In this document: in pieces, positions 28,016-37,262 of the stretch | Layout: each line of letters starts with the position of its first letter | How positions within the stretch are numbered: position 1 is the stretch's first letter | From: Paludibacter sp. | Lineage (GTDB): Bacteria > Bacteroidota > Bacteroidia > Bacteroidales > Paludibacteraceae | DNA length: 64,000 nucleotides | Direction: 5' to 3' | NCBI GenBank assembly: GCA_023666945.1 | Contig: JAMPAY010000001.1 | Coordinates: 1 to 64,000, forward strand | The notes under the pieces: model-generated | The model's input: the letters and a program-made list of their open reading frames with translations, nothing else | Database searches by the model: none | Told to the model about the DNA's origin: nothing | Translations under genes and position numbers: made by a program

Positions 28016-29404
28016 ATGTCTTTAGTTAAATCTATTTCCGGCATCCGCGGTACCATAGGCGGAGCCGTAGGCGAGGGACTCAACCCTGTGGATATAGTAC
28101 GTTTTACAGCCGCTTATGCCACCCAACGCCAACATAATATGCCCAACAACAGGACCATTGTTGTAGGACGTGATGCACGCATATCAGGTGCCATGGTTGA
28201 TTTATTGGTTTCGGGTACACTCATGGGAATGGGCTATAATGTAGTCAATATAGGATTAGCCACTACTCCTACCACCGAACTTGCCGTTGCAGGCGAACAT
28301 GCAGCAGGGGGCATCATTCTTACTGCTTCGCACAACCCCAAGCAATGGAATGCCCTAAAACTGCTCAATGAGAAAGGTGAGTTTCTGAATGATGCCGAAG
28401 GCAAAGAGGTGCTACGCATTGCCGAACAAGAAGATTTCGTTTTCGCAGAAGTGGACGAACTCGGTACGTTATCGCATAAAGATTGGCTGCAACAACATAT
28501 AGACAATGTTCTCGCACTTTCGTTGGTAGATACAGATGCCATCCGTAATGCAGGTTTCACAGTGGCCGTAGACTGTGTCAATTCGGTAGGCGGATTGGCA
28601 ATTCCTGCCTTACTGAAAGCGTTGGGAGTAAGCAATATCATACAACTCAACTGCACTCCTGACGGACATTTTCCCCATAATCCGGAACCACTTCCGCAGC
28701 ATCTCACGCAAATTGCCTCTCTGCTCAAAGAAGGCAAAGCCGATGTGGGATTTGTGGTAGATCCAGACGTTGACCGATTGGCTATTATCTGTGAAAACGG
28801 AGATATGTTTGGCGAAGAATACACACTTGTATCGGTGGCAGACTACGTACTGACTCACACCCCCGGCAACACCGTCAGCAACATGAGCAGCACAAGAGCC
28901 TTGAGTGATGTTACTCGATTGCATGGAGGTAATTATTCGGCAAGTGCCGTGGGCGAAGTAAATGTTGTGACAGAAATGAAACGCACTCATGCCATTATCG
29001 GCGGAGAGGGCAATGGTGGGATTATCTACCCCGCATCGCACTACGGGAGAGATGCTCTTGTAGGTATTGCATTGTTCTTAAGTCATTTGGCCCATAAAGG
29101 ATGTAGCGTATCAGAACTAAAGAAAGAATATCCGCTCTATTTCATTTCGAAGAATCGTATTAACCTAACCCCTGAAATAAACGTAGACACACTTCTGCAA
29201 GCCGTCAAAACACAATATGCCAATGAGCGCATTAACGATATTGACGGTGTAAAGATTGATTTTGCAGAGGGTTGGGTACATCTGCGTAAATCAAACACAG
29301 AACCCATCATTCGCGTATATTCAGAAGCCGCAACCGAACAACAAGCCGAAGCCTTGGCACAGACTATCATAAACGACATAAAGCGCATTGCAAACATAGC
29401 ATAA
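28016..29404 (+). CDS. glmM: phosphoglucosamine mutase
   Basis: This 462-residue alpha-D-phosphohexomutase converts glucosamine-6-phosphate to glucosamine-1-phosphate for UDP-GlcNAc, the precursor of peptidoglycan and lipid A. The active-site phosphoserine motif LTASHNPKQWNALK holds Ser105. The metal loop DPDVDRLAI, sugar loop GGEGNGGI and phosphate loop RKSNTEPIIRVY are intact. The Bacteroidetes form is slightly longer than that of E. coli. It lies 2 bp before surE. Confidence 0.93.
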   Translation: MSLVKSISGIRGTIGGAVGEGLNPVDIVRFTAAYATQRQHNMPNNRTIVVGRDARISGAMVDLLVSGTLMGMGYNVVNIGLATTPTTELAVAGEHAAGGIILTASHNPKQWNALKLLNEKGEFLNDAEGKEVLRIAEQEDFVFAEVDELGTLSHKDWLQQHIDNVLALSLVDTDAIRNAGFTVAVDCVNSVGGLAIPALLKALGVSNIIQLNCTPDGHFPHNPEPLPQHLTQIASLLKEGKADVGFVVDPDVDRLAIICENGDMFGEEYTLVSVADYVLTHTPGNTVSNMSSTRALSDVTRLHGGNYSASAVGEVNVVTEMKRTHAIIGGEGNGGIIYPASHYGRDALVGIALFLSHLAHKGCSVSELKKEYPLYFISKNRINLTPEINVDTLLQAVKTQYANERINDIDGVKIDFAEGWVHLRKSNTEPIIRVYSEAATEQQAEALAQTIINDIKRIANIA

Positions 29405-29406
29405 AC

Positions 29407-30162
29407 ATGGAGATTCTTATTACCAACGATGACGGCTGGCAAGCCAAAGGGATACAAACCCTGGCAAGACTTATGCAGACCATCGGGCATGTCACTGTAG
29501 TGGCGCCCGATGGCGCACGAAGCGGACAGTCTAATGCCATTACCATACAACAACCCATTCGATTGCGCAAAGTGTTAGAAAACGCTAACATCACTGCTTA
29601 TACGACCAATGGGACTCCTTCCGATTGTGTAAAATTGGCACTTAATGTTATCTACAAAGGCGGTAAACCCGATTTGGTTGTATCGGGCATCAATCATGGG
29701 TCGAATGCAGCCATCAACGTCATCTACTCAGGGACCATGGGAGCGGCTTTTGTGGCTGCCGAGCACGGCATTCCCGCTATCGGATTCTCACTCTGCGATC
29801 ACCATCCCGATGCCGATTTTTCTGCATTCGAGCCCTATATAATCAAACTCACCCGGCAGATTATATCCGCATCGTTGCCCTATGGAACCTGCATCAATAT
29901 AAATGCACCTGTGGGAGAGATACAAGGAGTACGCCTTACACGGCAATGCATAGGACATTGGGAGAAAGAATTAAAAGAATATACCGACCCACATGGAGAA
30001 CCTTTCTATATGCTTGTCGGAGAATTTATCAACCACGAGCCCGAAGCCGAAGATACCGACGAATGGGCATTGAAACATGGATACATTGCACTTACTCCCA
30101 ATTCAATAGACCTTACAGACTATAAATGGATCGATTCGACAAATATTGGATTGGAGCACTAA
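29407..30162 (+). CDS. surE: 5'-nucleotidase SurE
   Basis: This 251-residue metal-dependent nucleoside 5'-monophosphate phosphatase has the N-terminal metal site EILITNDDGWQAKGI (Asp8, Asp9), plus APDGARSGQSNAIT, TNGTPSDCVKLAL and SGINHGSNA, the conserved SurE blocks. The length is normal. It shares its 3' end with a small membrane protein gene in another frame (37-bp overlap). Confidence 0.94.
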   Translation: MEILITNDDGWQAKGIQTLARLMQTIGHVTVVAPDGARSGQSNAITIQQPIRLRKVLENANITAYTTNGTPSDCVKLALNVIYKGGKPDLVVSGINHGSNAAINVIYSGTMGAAFVAAEHGIPAIGFSLCDHHPDADFSAFEPYIIKLTRQIISASLPYGTCININAPVGEIQGVRLTRQCIGHWEKELKEYTDPHGEPFYMLVGEFINHEPEAEDTDEWALKHGYIALTPNSIDLTDYKWIDSTNIGLEH

Positions 30163-30404
30163 TCGGATTGATTATACCCGCTATCTTTGGTTATCTCTAC
30201 ATTGACCAAATGAACCTATGGTATGCACTCCAAACTTTTCACATGCACTCAGGTGCTGTATTGAACAAACTTTTTTTGGTCTGTATATTCCCCGATATGG
30301 CACTCATATTCTTGTTCTACACCACCGATACATGGCGACTTGCCAAAGGTATTCTTATAGGTGCCATGCCCTATGTATTGGCAAGTATTGCCGTTTCTAT
30401 GTAA
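30126..30404 (+). CDS. small three-helix membrane protein between surE and lpxB
   Basis: This 92-residue hydrophobic protein has three likely helices (about 7-26, 50-66, 73-91). It begins inside the surE end and stops 12 bp before lpxB, with no gap on either side, so it is a real co-expressed gene. No family name is recognised. The position suggests a role at the membrane linked to lipid A or nucleotide metabolism, but that is only context. Confidence 0.68.
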   Translation: MDRFDKYWIGALIGLIIPAIFGYLYIDQMNLWYALQTFHMHSGAVLNKLFLVCIFPDMALIFLFYTTDTWRLAKGILIGAMPYVLASIAVSM

Positions 30405-30416
30405 AACCATTTCACG

Positions 30417-31529
30417 ATGCCTATCAACTATTTTGTTATTGCAGGAGAAGCCTCAGGAGATTTGCATGCAGGCAACCTTATAGAGGCTATCAAGCACATG
30501 CAACCGCACGCACAATTTGTCGGTATGGGTGGCGACCATATGCAGGAAGCTGGATGCAGGCTCATACAACACTACCGCAATATGGCATTTATGGGGATAG
30601 TAGCCGTTGTGCGCAATCTTGACAAAGTACACCGTAATTTTCAAATAGCACAACAAGCGTTGCTTGACAATCATCCGGATGCACTTATACTCATTGACTA
30701 CCCCACTTTTAACCTTAAGATTGCCCAATTTTGCCGAAAGCACCTGCCCGATACAAAAATCTACTATTACATTCCCCCAAAAATTTGGGCATGGAAAACA
30801 TGGAGAGTACATAAAATAGCCCGCTATGCTGACCGCATCCTCGGTATTTTCCCATTTGAGCCCTCATTCTATCAGCAATACGGATACCAAGCCGAATATG
30901 TTGGTAATCCCACAATGGATAGCGTAAGGCAGTACCTTACACATACTGCCGCCAACAATCCGGCAACCGACCGCCCTATTATTGCCATTCTTCCAGGGTC
31001 TCGACAACACGAAATAAGCCAATGCCTACCACGCATGCTGGAAGCCGCACGGCGAATAAAAGGATATGACATCGTTGTGTCCGGAGCACCCGGAATAGAT
31101 CCGCAGTTCTACAAAAACTATCTACAAGACGAAACCATCGTATTCGGGCAAACCTATCAATTACTTACACAGGCTAAAGCCGCCGTTGTCAATTCCGGTA
31201 CTGCCACACTTGAAACGGCACTCCTACGTTGCCCGCAAGTGGCAGTCTACCATATCGTGTGCGGCAGATTGGTAGGACTCATAAAAGATTTTCTATTCAA
31301 GATTCCACACTTTACGTTGGTCAATATCATTGCCCAAAAAGAAGTGATACGAGAACTACTTGCCTATCTTTTCACCGTAGATAATGTAGAAACAGAACTC
31401 AGACGACTACTTGATGATAGCGAATATCGCACCCAAATGCTCAGCAATTACGAGGAAATACGTTGCACATTGGGAGATACACCTGCAGCCGACAATGCAG
31501 CACGCATTATAATCCAAGCCACAGTCTGA
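30417..31529 (+). CDS. lpxB: lipid-A-disaccharide synthase
   Basis: This 370-residue glycosyltransferase (GT19) joins UDP-diacylglucosamine and lipid X to make the lipid A disaccharide at the inner membrane. The N-terminus IAGEASGDLHAGNLI, the central YYIPPKIWAWK, LPGSRQHEI and the donor loop VVNSGTATLETALLRCPQVAVY are all intact. It is the last gene of the run and is followed by the hairpin at 31595. Confidence 0.95.
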   Translation: MPINYFVIAGEASGDLHAGNLIEAIKHMQPHAQFVGMGGDHMQEAGCRLIQHYRNMAFMGIVAVVRNLDKVHRNFQIAQQALLDNHPDALILIDYPTFNLKIAQFCRKHLPDTKIYYYIPPKIWAWKTWRVHKIARYADRILGIFPFEPSFYQQYGYQAEYVGNPTMDSVRQYLTHTAANNPATDRPIIAILPGSRQHEISQCLPRMLEAARRIKGYDIVVSGAPGIDPQFYKNYLQDETIVFGQTYQLLTQAKAAVVNSGTATLETALLRCPQVAVYHIVCGRLVGLIKDFLFKIPHFTLVNIIAQKEVIRELLAYLFTVDNVETELRRLLDDSEYRTQMLSNYEEIRCTLGDTPAADNAARIIIQATV

Positions 31530-31594
31530 TGACCGTTTTTGCACTCCACCTTTTCTGGAATAACCTTTAGCGCGTGCAGAATAATACATAAAAA

Positions 31595-31625
31595 AAGAGG
31601 TCGTACCAAACAATTACGACCTCTT
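31595..31625. terminator. bidirectional terminator between lpxB and the M16 gene
   Basis: AAGAGGTCGTA (31595-31605) pairs perfectly with TACGACCTCTT (31615-31625). It has an A-run before and CTTTT after, fitting termination of the two converging transcripts. Confidence 0.85.
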
Positions 31626-31650
31626 CTTTTATGTATTATCTTTTTTATTC

Positions 31651-34464
31651 TCAGTTTACAGGGAACATCACCACTTCAAACACATTACCGGCTTCTACCA
31701 AACGGTTTAACGTAGCCTGTACTGTTTCGGCGGTAATAGAACGGACTGCATCCTCATAATCCGTCAAGTAGTTCACACCATATACGTAGTAGTTGTACAA
31801 CACCGTATTATCCCACCAATCGTTCTTCTCCAGATCTTCTTGGAAATCCTTCAGCATCGATTCTTTTTCTTTCTGCAAGTCAGAAGCCAAAGGTCCTTCG
31901 GCAATGATGGTGGCTATTTCTTCATGGATTATCTCCATCAAACGAGCCTGTTTCTCGGGATCGGTATCAAATTGCATAATGAGACGGGCTTGCTCTATAG
32001 GCTTTCGATCAACCGTTCCGAAACATCCTACTCCGTAAGATCCTCCTTCACGTTCGCGTATGCTCTCCAAGTAGCGTGTAGACAAGATACGTCCAATCAT
32101 CTCCATGTTCAAGTCGTTGGCAAGTGTCCATTCCATAGGAGCCGTATATTGTATTCTGTTGGATGCCGTATGAATCTGCATATTGCGGTCGAAATAGTTC
32201 TTAACGACCCCTTTCGGTGCACGCACCTTTGTATCCTGCCACTGTTCGAGTGCCTTCTTGTTGGTTTTCATACCGCCCAACCATTGGCAAATAAGTTGCT
32301 TTGTTTGCGCATCCTCAGGATTTATATTGCCGGTAAAGAAGAATACAAAGTCGGCAGGATTGGCAAAACGTTCACAATAGACAGCATAGGCCTTGTCTTG
32401 CGATACATGCGAGAGTGTTGCTTTGTTCCACAGTATGGTACGAGGCGAATAATCGCTTGACATAAGCGATACAGAATCACGGAAAACGGCTTTATGGTTG
32501 GTTTCCTTATTCTCCAACTGTGTTTGCATCAAACTCATAAGAGCCGCGAACGCATCTGCATCTTTGCGTGGTGCAGTGAAATAGAGATAGGTGAGTTGGA
32601 GCAACGTTTCAAAATCACGCACATTAGAACTACCGTCCATAGTTTCAGAATATGCATTGATGGATGGCGATACACTGCAATATTTACCCGTCAGTGCCTT
32701 TTGCAACTGAGTCAGCGTAAATTCACCGACACCGCTAAAGGATATGATATCTGTTGCCAATTCGGCAGAAGGCAAGTCTTCGGGATTACCTATCATAGAC
32801 TTTCCACCCTCCGACCAAGCCGACATACGTATTTCGTCTTGCTTAAAGGTAGTTGGCTTAATAATCACACGCACGCCATTACGCAAGGTCCATTCAGTGG
32901 TACCCAATACCTCATTATAGGATGTCTTGGCAATTTTACCCGCCTTGGGTGCTTTCTTTACCAATGTATTATCGAACACCTCCTCTTGCGGAGCCTCAAT
33001 TTCGAGCGTCTTCATACCTTCAAACAACTCAAGCACTTCGGTTTGCGAAGGGATAACCACACCCTCTTTCTCAGGAGCCGAGAAACTGATTATGACATTC
33101 TCGTCGGTTATATATGCTTCCGCCAATCGGTTAATTTGGTCGATAGCCACCAATGGCAATACATTCTTCACGAAATTATATTCCCATTCTATACCCGGGA
33201 TGCACTCTCCATCCAAGAAATTGCGGATATACTCTCGCGTATAGGATATGTTGCGTACAGAATTACGTTCGTTATAGGACTTTTCGTAGGATGTAATCAT
33301 CTCCGTCTTAGCACGTTCCAACTCCGCATTTGTAAAGCCATATCGACGCATTTTTTCCAATTGAGTCAGCAAATCAGTATAGGCTTTTGTTTCTTGTCCG
33401 TTTTTTGCTACATATATGGAGATGAAAGCATCTTTAGCCTTTACCAATTCTGTATAGAAACTTGCTGCACCAACAAACGAAGCATCTGCTTGCTGAGCCA
33501 ACTCTTGAAAACGGTTGTTCAGCATTGTACATATCAAACTGTTGTAGATATTCTGCAAATAATCCACATTTGTACCTTCCAATTCCGCGGGCAGCGGATT
33601 CTTCTTGAAATCAATGCGTATGCGCGTAAACTGTGCTTCTGCATCTTGCACAATGGCAACTATCGGTTCTTTATTATCATCGACCGAATAAACAGGCCGC
33701 TCACCTCTGTTGGCACGTGCAGGTACATCAGCCCACAAGGCTTTGATCTTTGCCTCTATTGCATCGACATCCACATCACCGACTACTACTATCGCTTGCA
33801 AGTCCGGTCCATACCATTTATGATAGTAATCCCGCAACGCCTGATACGAGAAATTGTTAATTACTGCCGTATCTCCAATCACATCGCGTTTAGCATATTG
33901 GCTACCCGGATACATCAACGGATTCAGTTCTTTCCACATCCGACGTTCTGCCGTAGCCCCTGTACGCCATTCTTCACGAATCACGCCACGCTCGGCATCG
34001 ATTTCTTCACCCAAGAGCGACAAAGCACATGACCAATCGTGCATCACCAACAATGCCGAGTCAATGATACCTTCACGCACAGTAGGTACCTCCGACAAAC
34101 GATAAACCGTCTCATCCAACGAAGTATAAGCATTGATATTACCACCAAAGTTTACGCCTACCGATTCAAAATAATTGATAATTCCTTTCCCCGGGAAATG
34201 CTCTGTTCCGTTGAATGCCATGTGTTCAAGAAAGTGCGCCAAGCCATTCTGGTGGTCTTCTTCCAATATAGCACCGACTGCTTGGGCAATATGAAATTCC
34301 GCACGTTGTTTAGGCAGTTCATTATGACGAATATAATAGGTCAATCCGTTGTCCAGATGCCCTACACGCACTTGCTCATCGACAGGCAATTTCTCTACTT
34401 GTTGTGCTTGTATGCCCAGCAAAGCAAACGACACAACCGCTATTGATAATACTAATCTTTTCAT
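31651..34464 (-). CDS. M16 family zinc metallopeptidase
   Basis: This 937-residue secreted protease has two M16 units in tandem and a signal peptide ([19 protein letters not shown]). The inverted zinc motif HFLEH (His77, Glu80, His81) is intact in the first unit, and the second is the usual inactive half. The length matches PqqL/YhjJ-like periplasmic peptidases. The first bases overlap the ftsH stop, so it is translated from the ftsH mRNA. Both are proteolytic, one at the membrane and one outside it. The substrate is unknown. Confidence 0.92.
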   Translation of the reverse strand: MKRLVLSIAVVSFALLGIQAQQVEKLPVDEQVRVGHLDNGLTYYIRHNELPKQRAEFHIAQAVGAILEEDHQNGLAHFLEHMAFNGTEHFPGKGIINYFESVGVNFGGNINAYTSLDETVYRLSEVPTVREGIIDSALLVMHDWSCALSLLGEEIDAERGVIREEWRTGATAERRMWKELNPLMYPGSQYAKRDVIGDTAVINNFSYQALRDYYHKWYGPDLQAIVVVGDVDVDAIEAKIKALWADVPARANRGERPVYSVDDNKEPIVAIVQDAEAQFTRIRIDFKKNPLPAELEGTNVDYLQNIYNSLICTMLNNRFQELAQQADASFVGAASFYTELVKAKDAFISIYVAKNGQETKAYTDLLTQLEKMRRYGFTNAELERAKTEMITSYEKSYNERNSVRNISYTREYIRNFLDGECIPGIEWEYNFVKNVLPLVAIDQINRLAEAYITDENVIISFSAPEKEGVVIPSQTEVLELFEGMKTLEIEAPQEEVFDNTLVKKAPKAGKIAKTSYNEVLGTTEWTLRNGVRVIIKPTTFKQDEIRMSAWSEGGKSMIGNPEDLPSAELATDIISFSGVGEFTLTQLQKALTGKYCSVSPSINAYSETMDGSSNVRDFETLLQLTYLYFTAPRKDADAFAALMSLMQTQLENKETNHKAVFRDSVSLMSSDYSPRTILWNKATLSHVSQDKAYAVYCERFANPADFVFFFTGNINPEDAQTKQLICQWLGGMKTNKKALEQWQDTKVRAPKGVVKNYFDRNMQIHTASNRIQYTAPMEWTLANDLNMEMIGRILSTRYLESIREREGGSYGVGCFGTVDRKPIEQARLIMQFDTDPEKQARLMEIIHEEIATIIAEGPLASDLQKEKESMLKDFQEDLEKNDWWDNTVLYNYYVYGVNYLTDYEDAVRSITAETVQATLNRLVEAGNVFEVVMFPVN

Positions 34465-36524
34465 ATACTATTATTGTTATCTTGTAAATCATTCGTATCC
34501 GACTCTTTTTCCGCTGCAGATGCCAAAGTATTCGTATCCGACTGAGTTTCCGTGATACCTTGCTCCGTTGCTTCTGCCAACTGTTGCAGTTTATCATTGT
34601 CCTCAATAATTTCGTCTTGGCGCGATTTCCAAGGTCGGGGTCCTAATATTGCTTCGACATCTTCGGCAGTAATCACCTCTTTCTCTATCAAGAGTTCGGC
34701 AATTCGATGATGTCCCTCTGCATTTTCCTCCAAAATACGTTTCGCCCGCTCCATTTGAACAGCAATGATCTGACCTGCTTCTTTGTCGATGGTTTCGGCA
34801 GTCTTCTCCGAATACGGTTTGGCAAAACCGTAATCAGAACGCCCAGTGGAATCGTAATAACTCAAATTTGCCAACTTATCGCTCATACCATAATACGCTA
34901 CCATCGCATAAGCCTGTTTAGTAACACGCTCTAAATCGTTCAATGCGCCAGTACTTGTCTGCCCAAGGAAAGACTCTTCCGCAGCACGTCCACCCAACGT
35001 GGCACACATTTCATCCAATAAATGTTCCTTATTGGTGAGTTGCCGTTCTTCGGGCAGATACCAAGCAGCCCCCAAAGCAATACCACGCGGCACTATTGTT
35101 ACTTTAACCAACGGATTGGCCCAACGCAACATCCACGAGATTGTTGCATGACCGGCTTCATGATAGGCAATGGAACGCTTCTCGTCGTCCGTCATTATCT
35201 TTGTCTTACGCTCCAAGCCGCCAATAATACGGTCTACTGCATCCATAAAATCCTGCTTACTAATTGATTGTTTGTCGTAGCGTGCGGCAATCAAGGCTGC
35301 CTCGTTGCAAACATTAGCGATATCCGCTCCAGAGAATCCGGGAGTCTGCTTTGCCAAAAAATTAACATCAACCGAGTCATCCAACTTCAAGGGGCGCAAG
35401 TGTACAGCAAAAATTTCTTTTCGTTCCTGCAAGTCGGGCAATTCCACATGAATTTGTCTGTCGAATCTTCCTGCCCGCAACAAGGCAGCATCCAATACAT
35501 CCGCACGGTTTGTTGCCGCCAATATGATAACGCCGGAGTTGGTACCAAAACCATCCATCTCCGTAAGCAATTGGTTCAATGTAGACTCTCTCTCGTCGTT
35601 TCCCCCACTCATTATGTTCTTCCCGCGGGCACGCCCCACTGCATCGATCTCATCGATAAAGATAATACAAGGTGCAGCAGCCTTGGCCTGACGGAACAAA
35701 TCTCGCACGCGAGAAGCACCTACTCCCACAAACATCTCCACAAAATCGGACCCTGACATTGAGAAGAACGGTACATTAGCCTCTCCCGCCACAGCCTTTG
35801 CGAGCAAAGTCTTACCCGTTCCGGGAGGGCCTACCAAAAGTGCACCCTTGGGAATTTTTCCTCCTAAGTTGGTGTACTTCTTCGGGTTCTTCAGGAATGC
35901 CACAATTTCTTCAACCTCCTGCTTCGCACCTGCCAAACCGGCAACATCCTTGAACGTCACCTTATCTTTCTTATCCTTGTCGAAGACCTGTGCCTTAGCC
36001 TTGCCCACACTGAAGATGCCTCCACCGGCAGCACCTGCCATACCACGACTCATAAACATGAAGAAGAAGATTATCAGCACAAACGGCAGAACGTTAAGTA
36101 TTATCATCCAATAGTCGTGATTTTTCTGAAACGACAGGTCAATCATCTTCTTACCTTCGTCTGTTCGAGCAGTGTTTACATCGGTCATGTACTTATTAAA
36201 CTCGTCCACACTCGGAATAGAGACCGCTATGCGTCGGTCTGTATGTTGCTCTGCGACATCTCCGAAAACGACACCCATTGCATCTTGGCGAACAACGGCT
36301 TTCACAACATTGTTATCATAGACCACCAACGATTCGATAATATCGTTTTGAATATACGATTGCAACTGTGTATACGAAATATCTTTGCTGACCGCACTGC
36401 CGTCGCCCATAAATAGGAGCCCAAACAATAGGGCTATAATAACCACATACAACCAGGAAAGGCTCGGTCCCTTTTTCTTTTTCTGTTGCGGAGAGGGTTG
36501 ATTTTGTTTCGATTTTTGTTCCAT
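34461..36524 (-). CDS. ftsH: ATP-dependent zinc metalloprotease FtsH
   Basis: This 687-residue membrane AAA+ protease degrades unfolded and short-lived membrane and cytosolic proteins. It has N-terminal helices (about 23-40 and 115-140) around a periplasmic domain. Walker A is [14 protein letters not shown], Walker B is [12 protein letters not shown], the second region of homology follows, and the zinc site is HEAGH. The C-terminal tail is Asn/Asp/Thr-rich. It sits 23 bp after rsfS, an arrangement common in Bacteroidetes. Confidence 0.96.
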   Translation of the reverse strand: MEQKSKQNQPSPQQKKKKGPSLSWLYVVIIALLFGLLFMGDGSAVSKDISYTQLQSYIQNDIIESLVVYDNNVVKAVVRQDAMGVVFGDVAEQHTDRRIAVSIPSVDEFNKYMTDVNTARTDEGKKMIDLSFQKNHDYWMIILNVLPFVLIIFFFMFMSRGMAGAAGGGIFSVGKAKAQVFDKDKKDKVTFKDVAGLAGAKQEVEEIVAFLKNPKKYTNLGGKIPKGALLVGPPGTGKTLLAKAVAGEANVPFFSMSGSDFVEMFVGVGASRVRDLFRQAKAAAPCIIFIDEIDAVGRARGKNIMSGGNDERESTLNQLLTEMDGFGTNSGVIILAATNRADVLDAALLRAGRFDRQIHVELPDLQERKEIFAVHLRPLKLDDSVDVNFLAKQTPGFSGADIANVCNEAALIAARYDKQSISKQDFMDAVDRIIGGLERKTKIMTDDEKRSIAYHEAGHATISWMLRWANPLVKVTIVPRGIALGAAWYLPEERQLTNKEHLLDEMCATLGGRAAEESFLGQTSTGALNDLERVTKQAYAMVAYYGMSDKLANLSYYDSTGRSDYGFAKPYSEKTAETIDKEAGQIIAVQMERAKRILEENAEGHHRIAELLIEKEVITAEDVEAILGPRPWKSRQDEIIEDNDKLQQLAEATEQGITETQSDTNTLASAAEKESDTNDLQDNNNSI

Positions 36525-36547
36525 AGTTAATCTGTTTTTAGTGTGGC

Positions 36548-36919
36548 TTACTCATTCGGAAGCATCGTAATTTTCGCATCACCCCACAGATGTTCTATAT
36601 CATAAAACTCACGCGTTTGAGGTTGGAATATATGTACTATAATATCGACATAGTCGATTGCCACCCACTCGGCATTGTCTTGTCCGACTATTGCTATCGG
36701 CTTATCTCCTACCGACTTACGCACGTAATCTTCCACCTCATCTGCAATGGCTGCCACTTGTGTATTCGATGTTCCTTCCGCTATGACAAAACAACGGCAA
36801 GGAGCCGATTCCAATTCGCTCATATCCACCACTACGATACGATGACCTTTTTTATTTCTGATTCCTTCTACAATAGCACTTGTAAGTGCACCTGTCGCGA
36901 TACTTTCTGTTTGTTTCAT
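36548..36919 (-). CDS. rsfS: ribosomal silencing factor RsfS
   Basis: This 123-residue Iojap/RsfS-family protein binds ribosomal protein uL14 and blocks subunit joining when nutrients are low. Conserved blocks CRCFVIAEGTSNTQVAAIADEV, WVAIDYVDIIVHIFQPQTREFYDIEHLWGDA are split here as CFVIAEGTSNTQV and DYVDIIVHIF ... YDIEHLWGDA. The length is normal. It is the first gene of the ftsH operon, with a matching promoter at 37011-37041. Confidence 0.94.
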   Translation of the reverse strand: MKQTESIATGALTSAIVEGIRNKKGHRIVVVDMSELESAPCRCFVIAEGTSNTQVAAIADEVEDYVRKSVGDKPIAIVGQDNAEWVAIDYVDIIVHIFQPQTREFYDIEHLWGDAKITMLPNE

Positions 36920-37010
36920 GCTTTATTCTATTTGGTCTTTCTATTGATTACTAACAACAAATTCCGCACCAATCTGACATGTATGCCATAATGGCAGCAA
37001 AATAAGAGGA

Positions 37011-37041
37011 CAAAGGTACATAAAAAACTCTATTATCACAA
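37011..37041 (-). promoter_or_regulatory. promoter of rsfS-ftsH-M16
   Basis: On the minus strand, TTG (37039-37041) and TACCTTTG (37011-37018) have a 20-bp spacer. Confidence 0.78.
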
Positions 37042-37149
37042 ACAAAAATACAAAACACGTTCAAAGTAACCATACAGCAAACACAACAAGACGTTTGCAG
37101 CCTATAACAAGAACATGGTAGTGCCTGCAAGATATTTCAGATGCCATAT

Positions 37150-37180
37150 TTGCATATTCCGCGGCAAAACCGTACCTTTG
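37150..37180 (+). promoter_or_regulatory. promoter of the acyl-CoA ligase gene
   Basis: TTG (37150-37152) and TACCTTTG (37173-37180) have a 20-bp spacer, leaving a leader of about 75 bp before the ATG at 37263. Confidence 0.78.
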
Positions 37181-37262
37181 TTGCGGAATGGGGTTTGTTT
37201 ACTCTCGCTAACCACAGAAATAGGCTTTCCCTTATACGTTTAACCACTAATAAACACTACAC

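Larger units (their letters stand above)
36920..37262. other. divergent intergenic region between rsfS and the acyl-CoA ligase gene
   Basis: The 343-bp gap holds two complete promoters that point apart, one for each flanking gene. I see no RNA gene, repeat or small frame in the rest. Confidence 0.6.

Noticed and set aside
32494-34032. A 512-codon open frame on the plus strand
   Set aside because: It is entirely antisense to the M16 protease gene, has Cys/Ile/Arg-rich composition and no recognisable domain.
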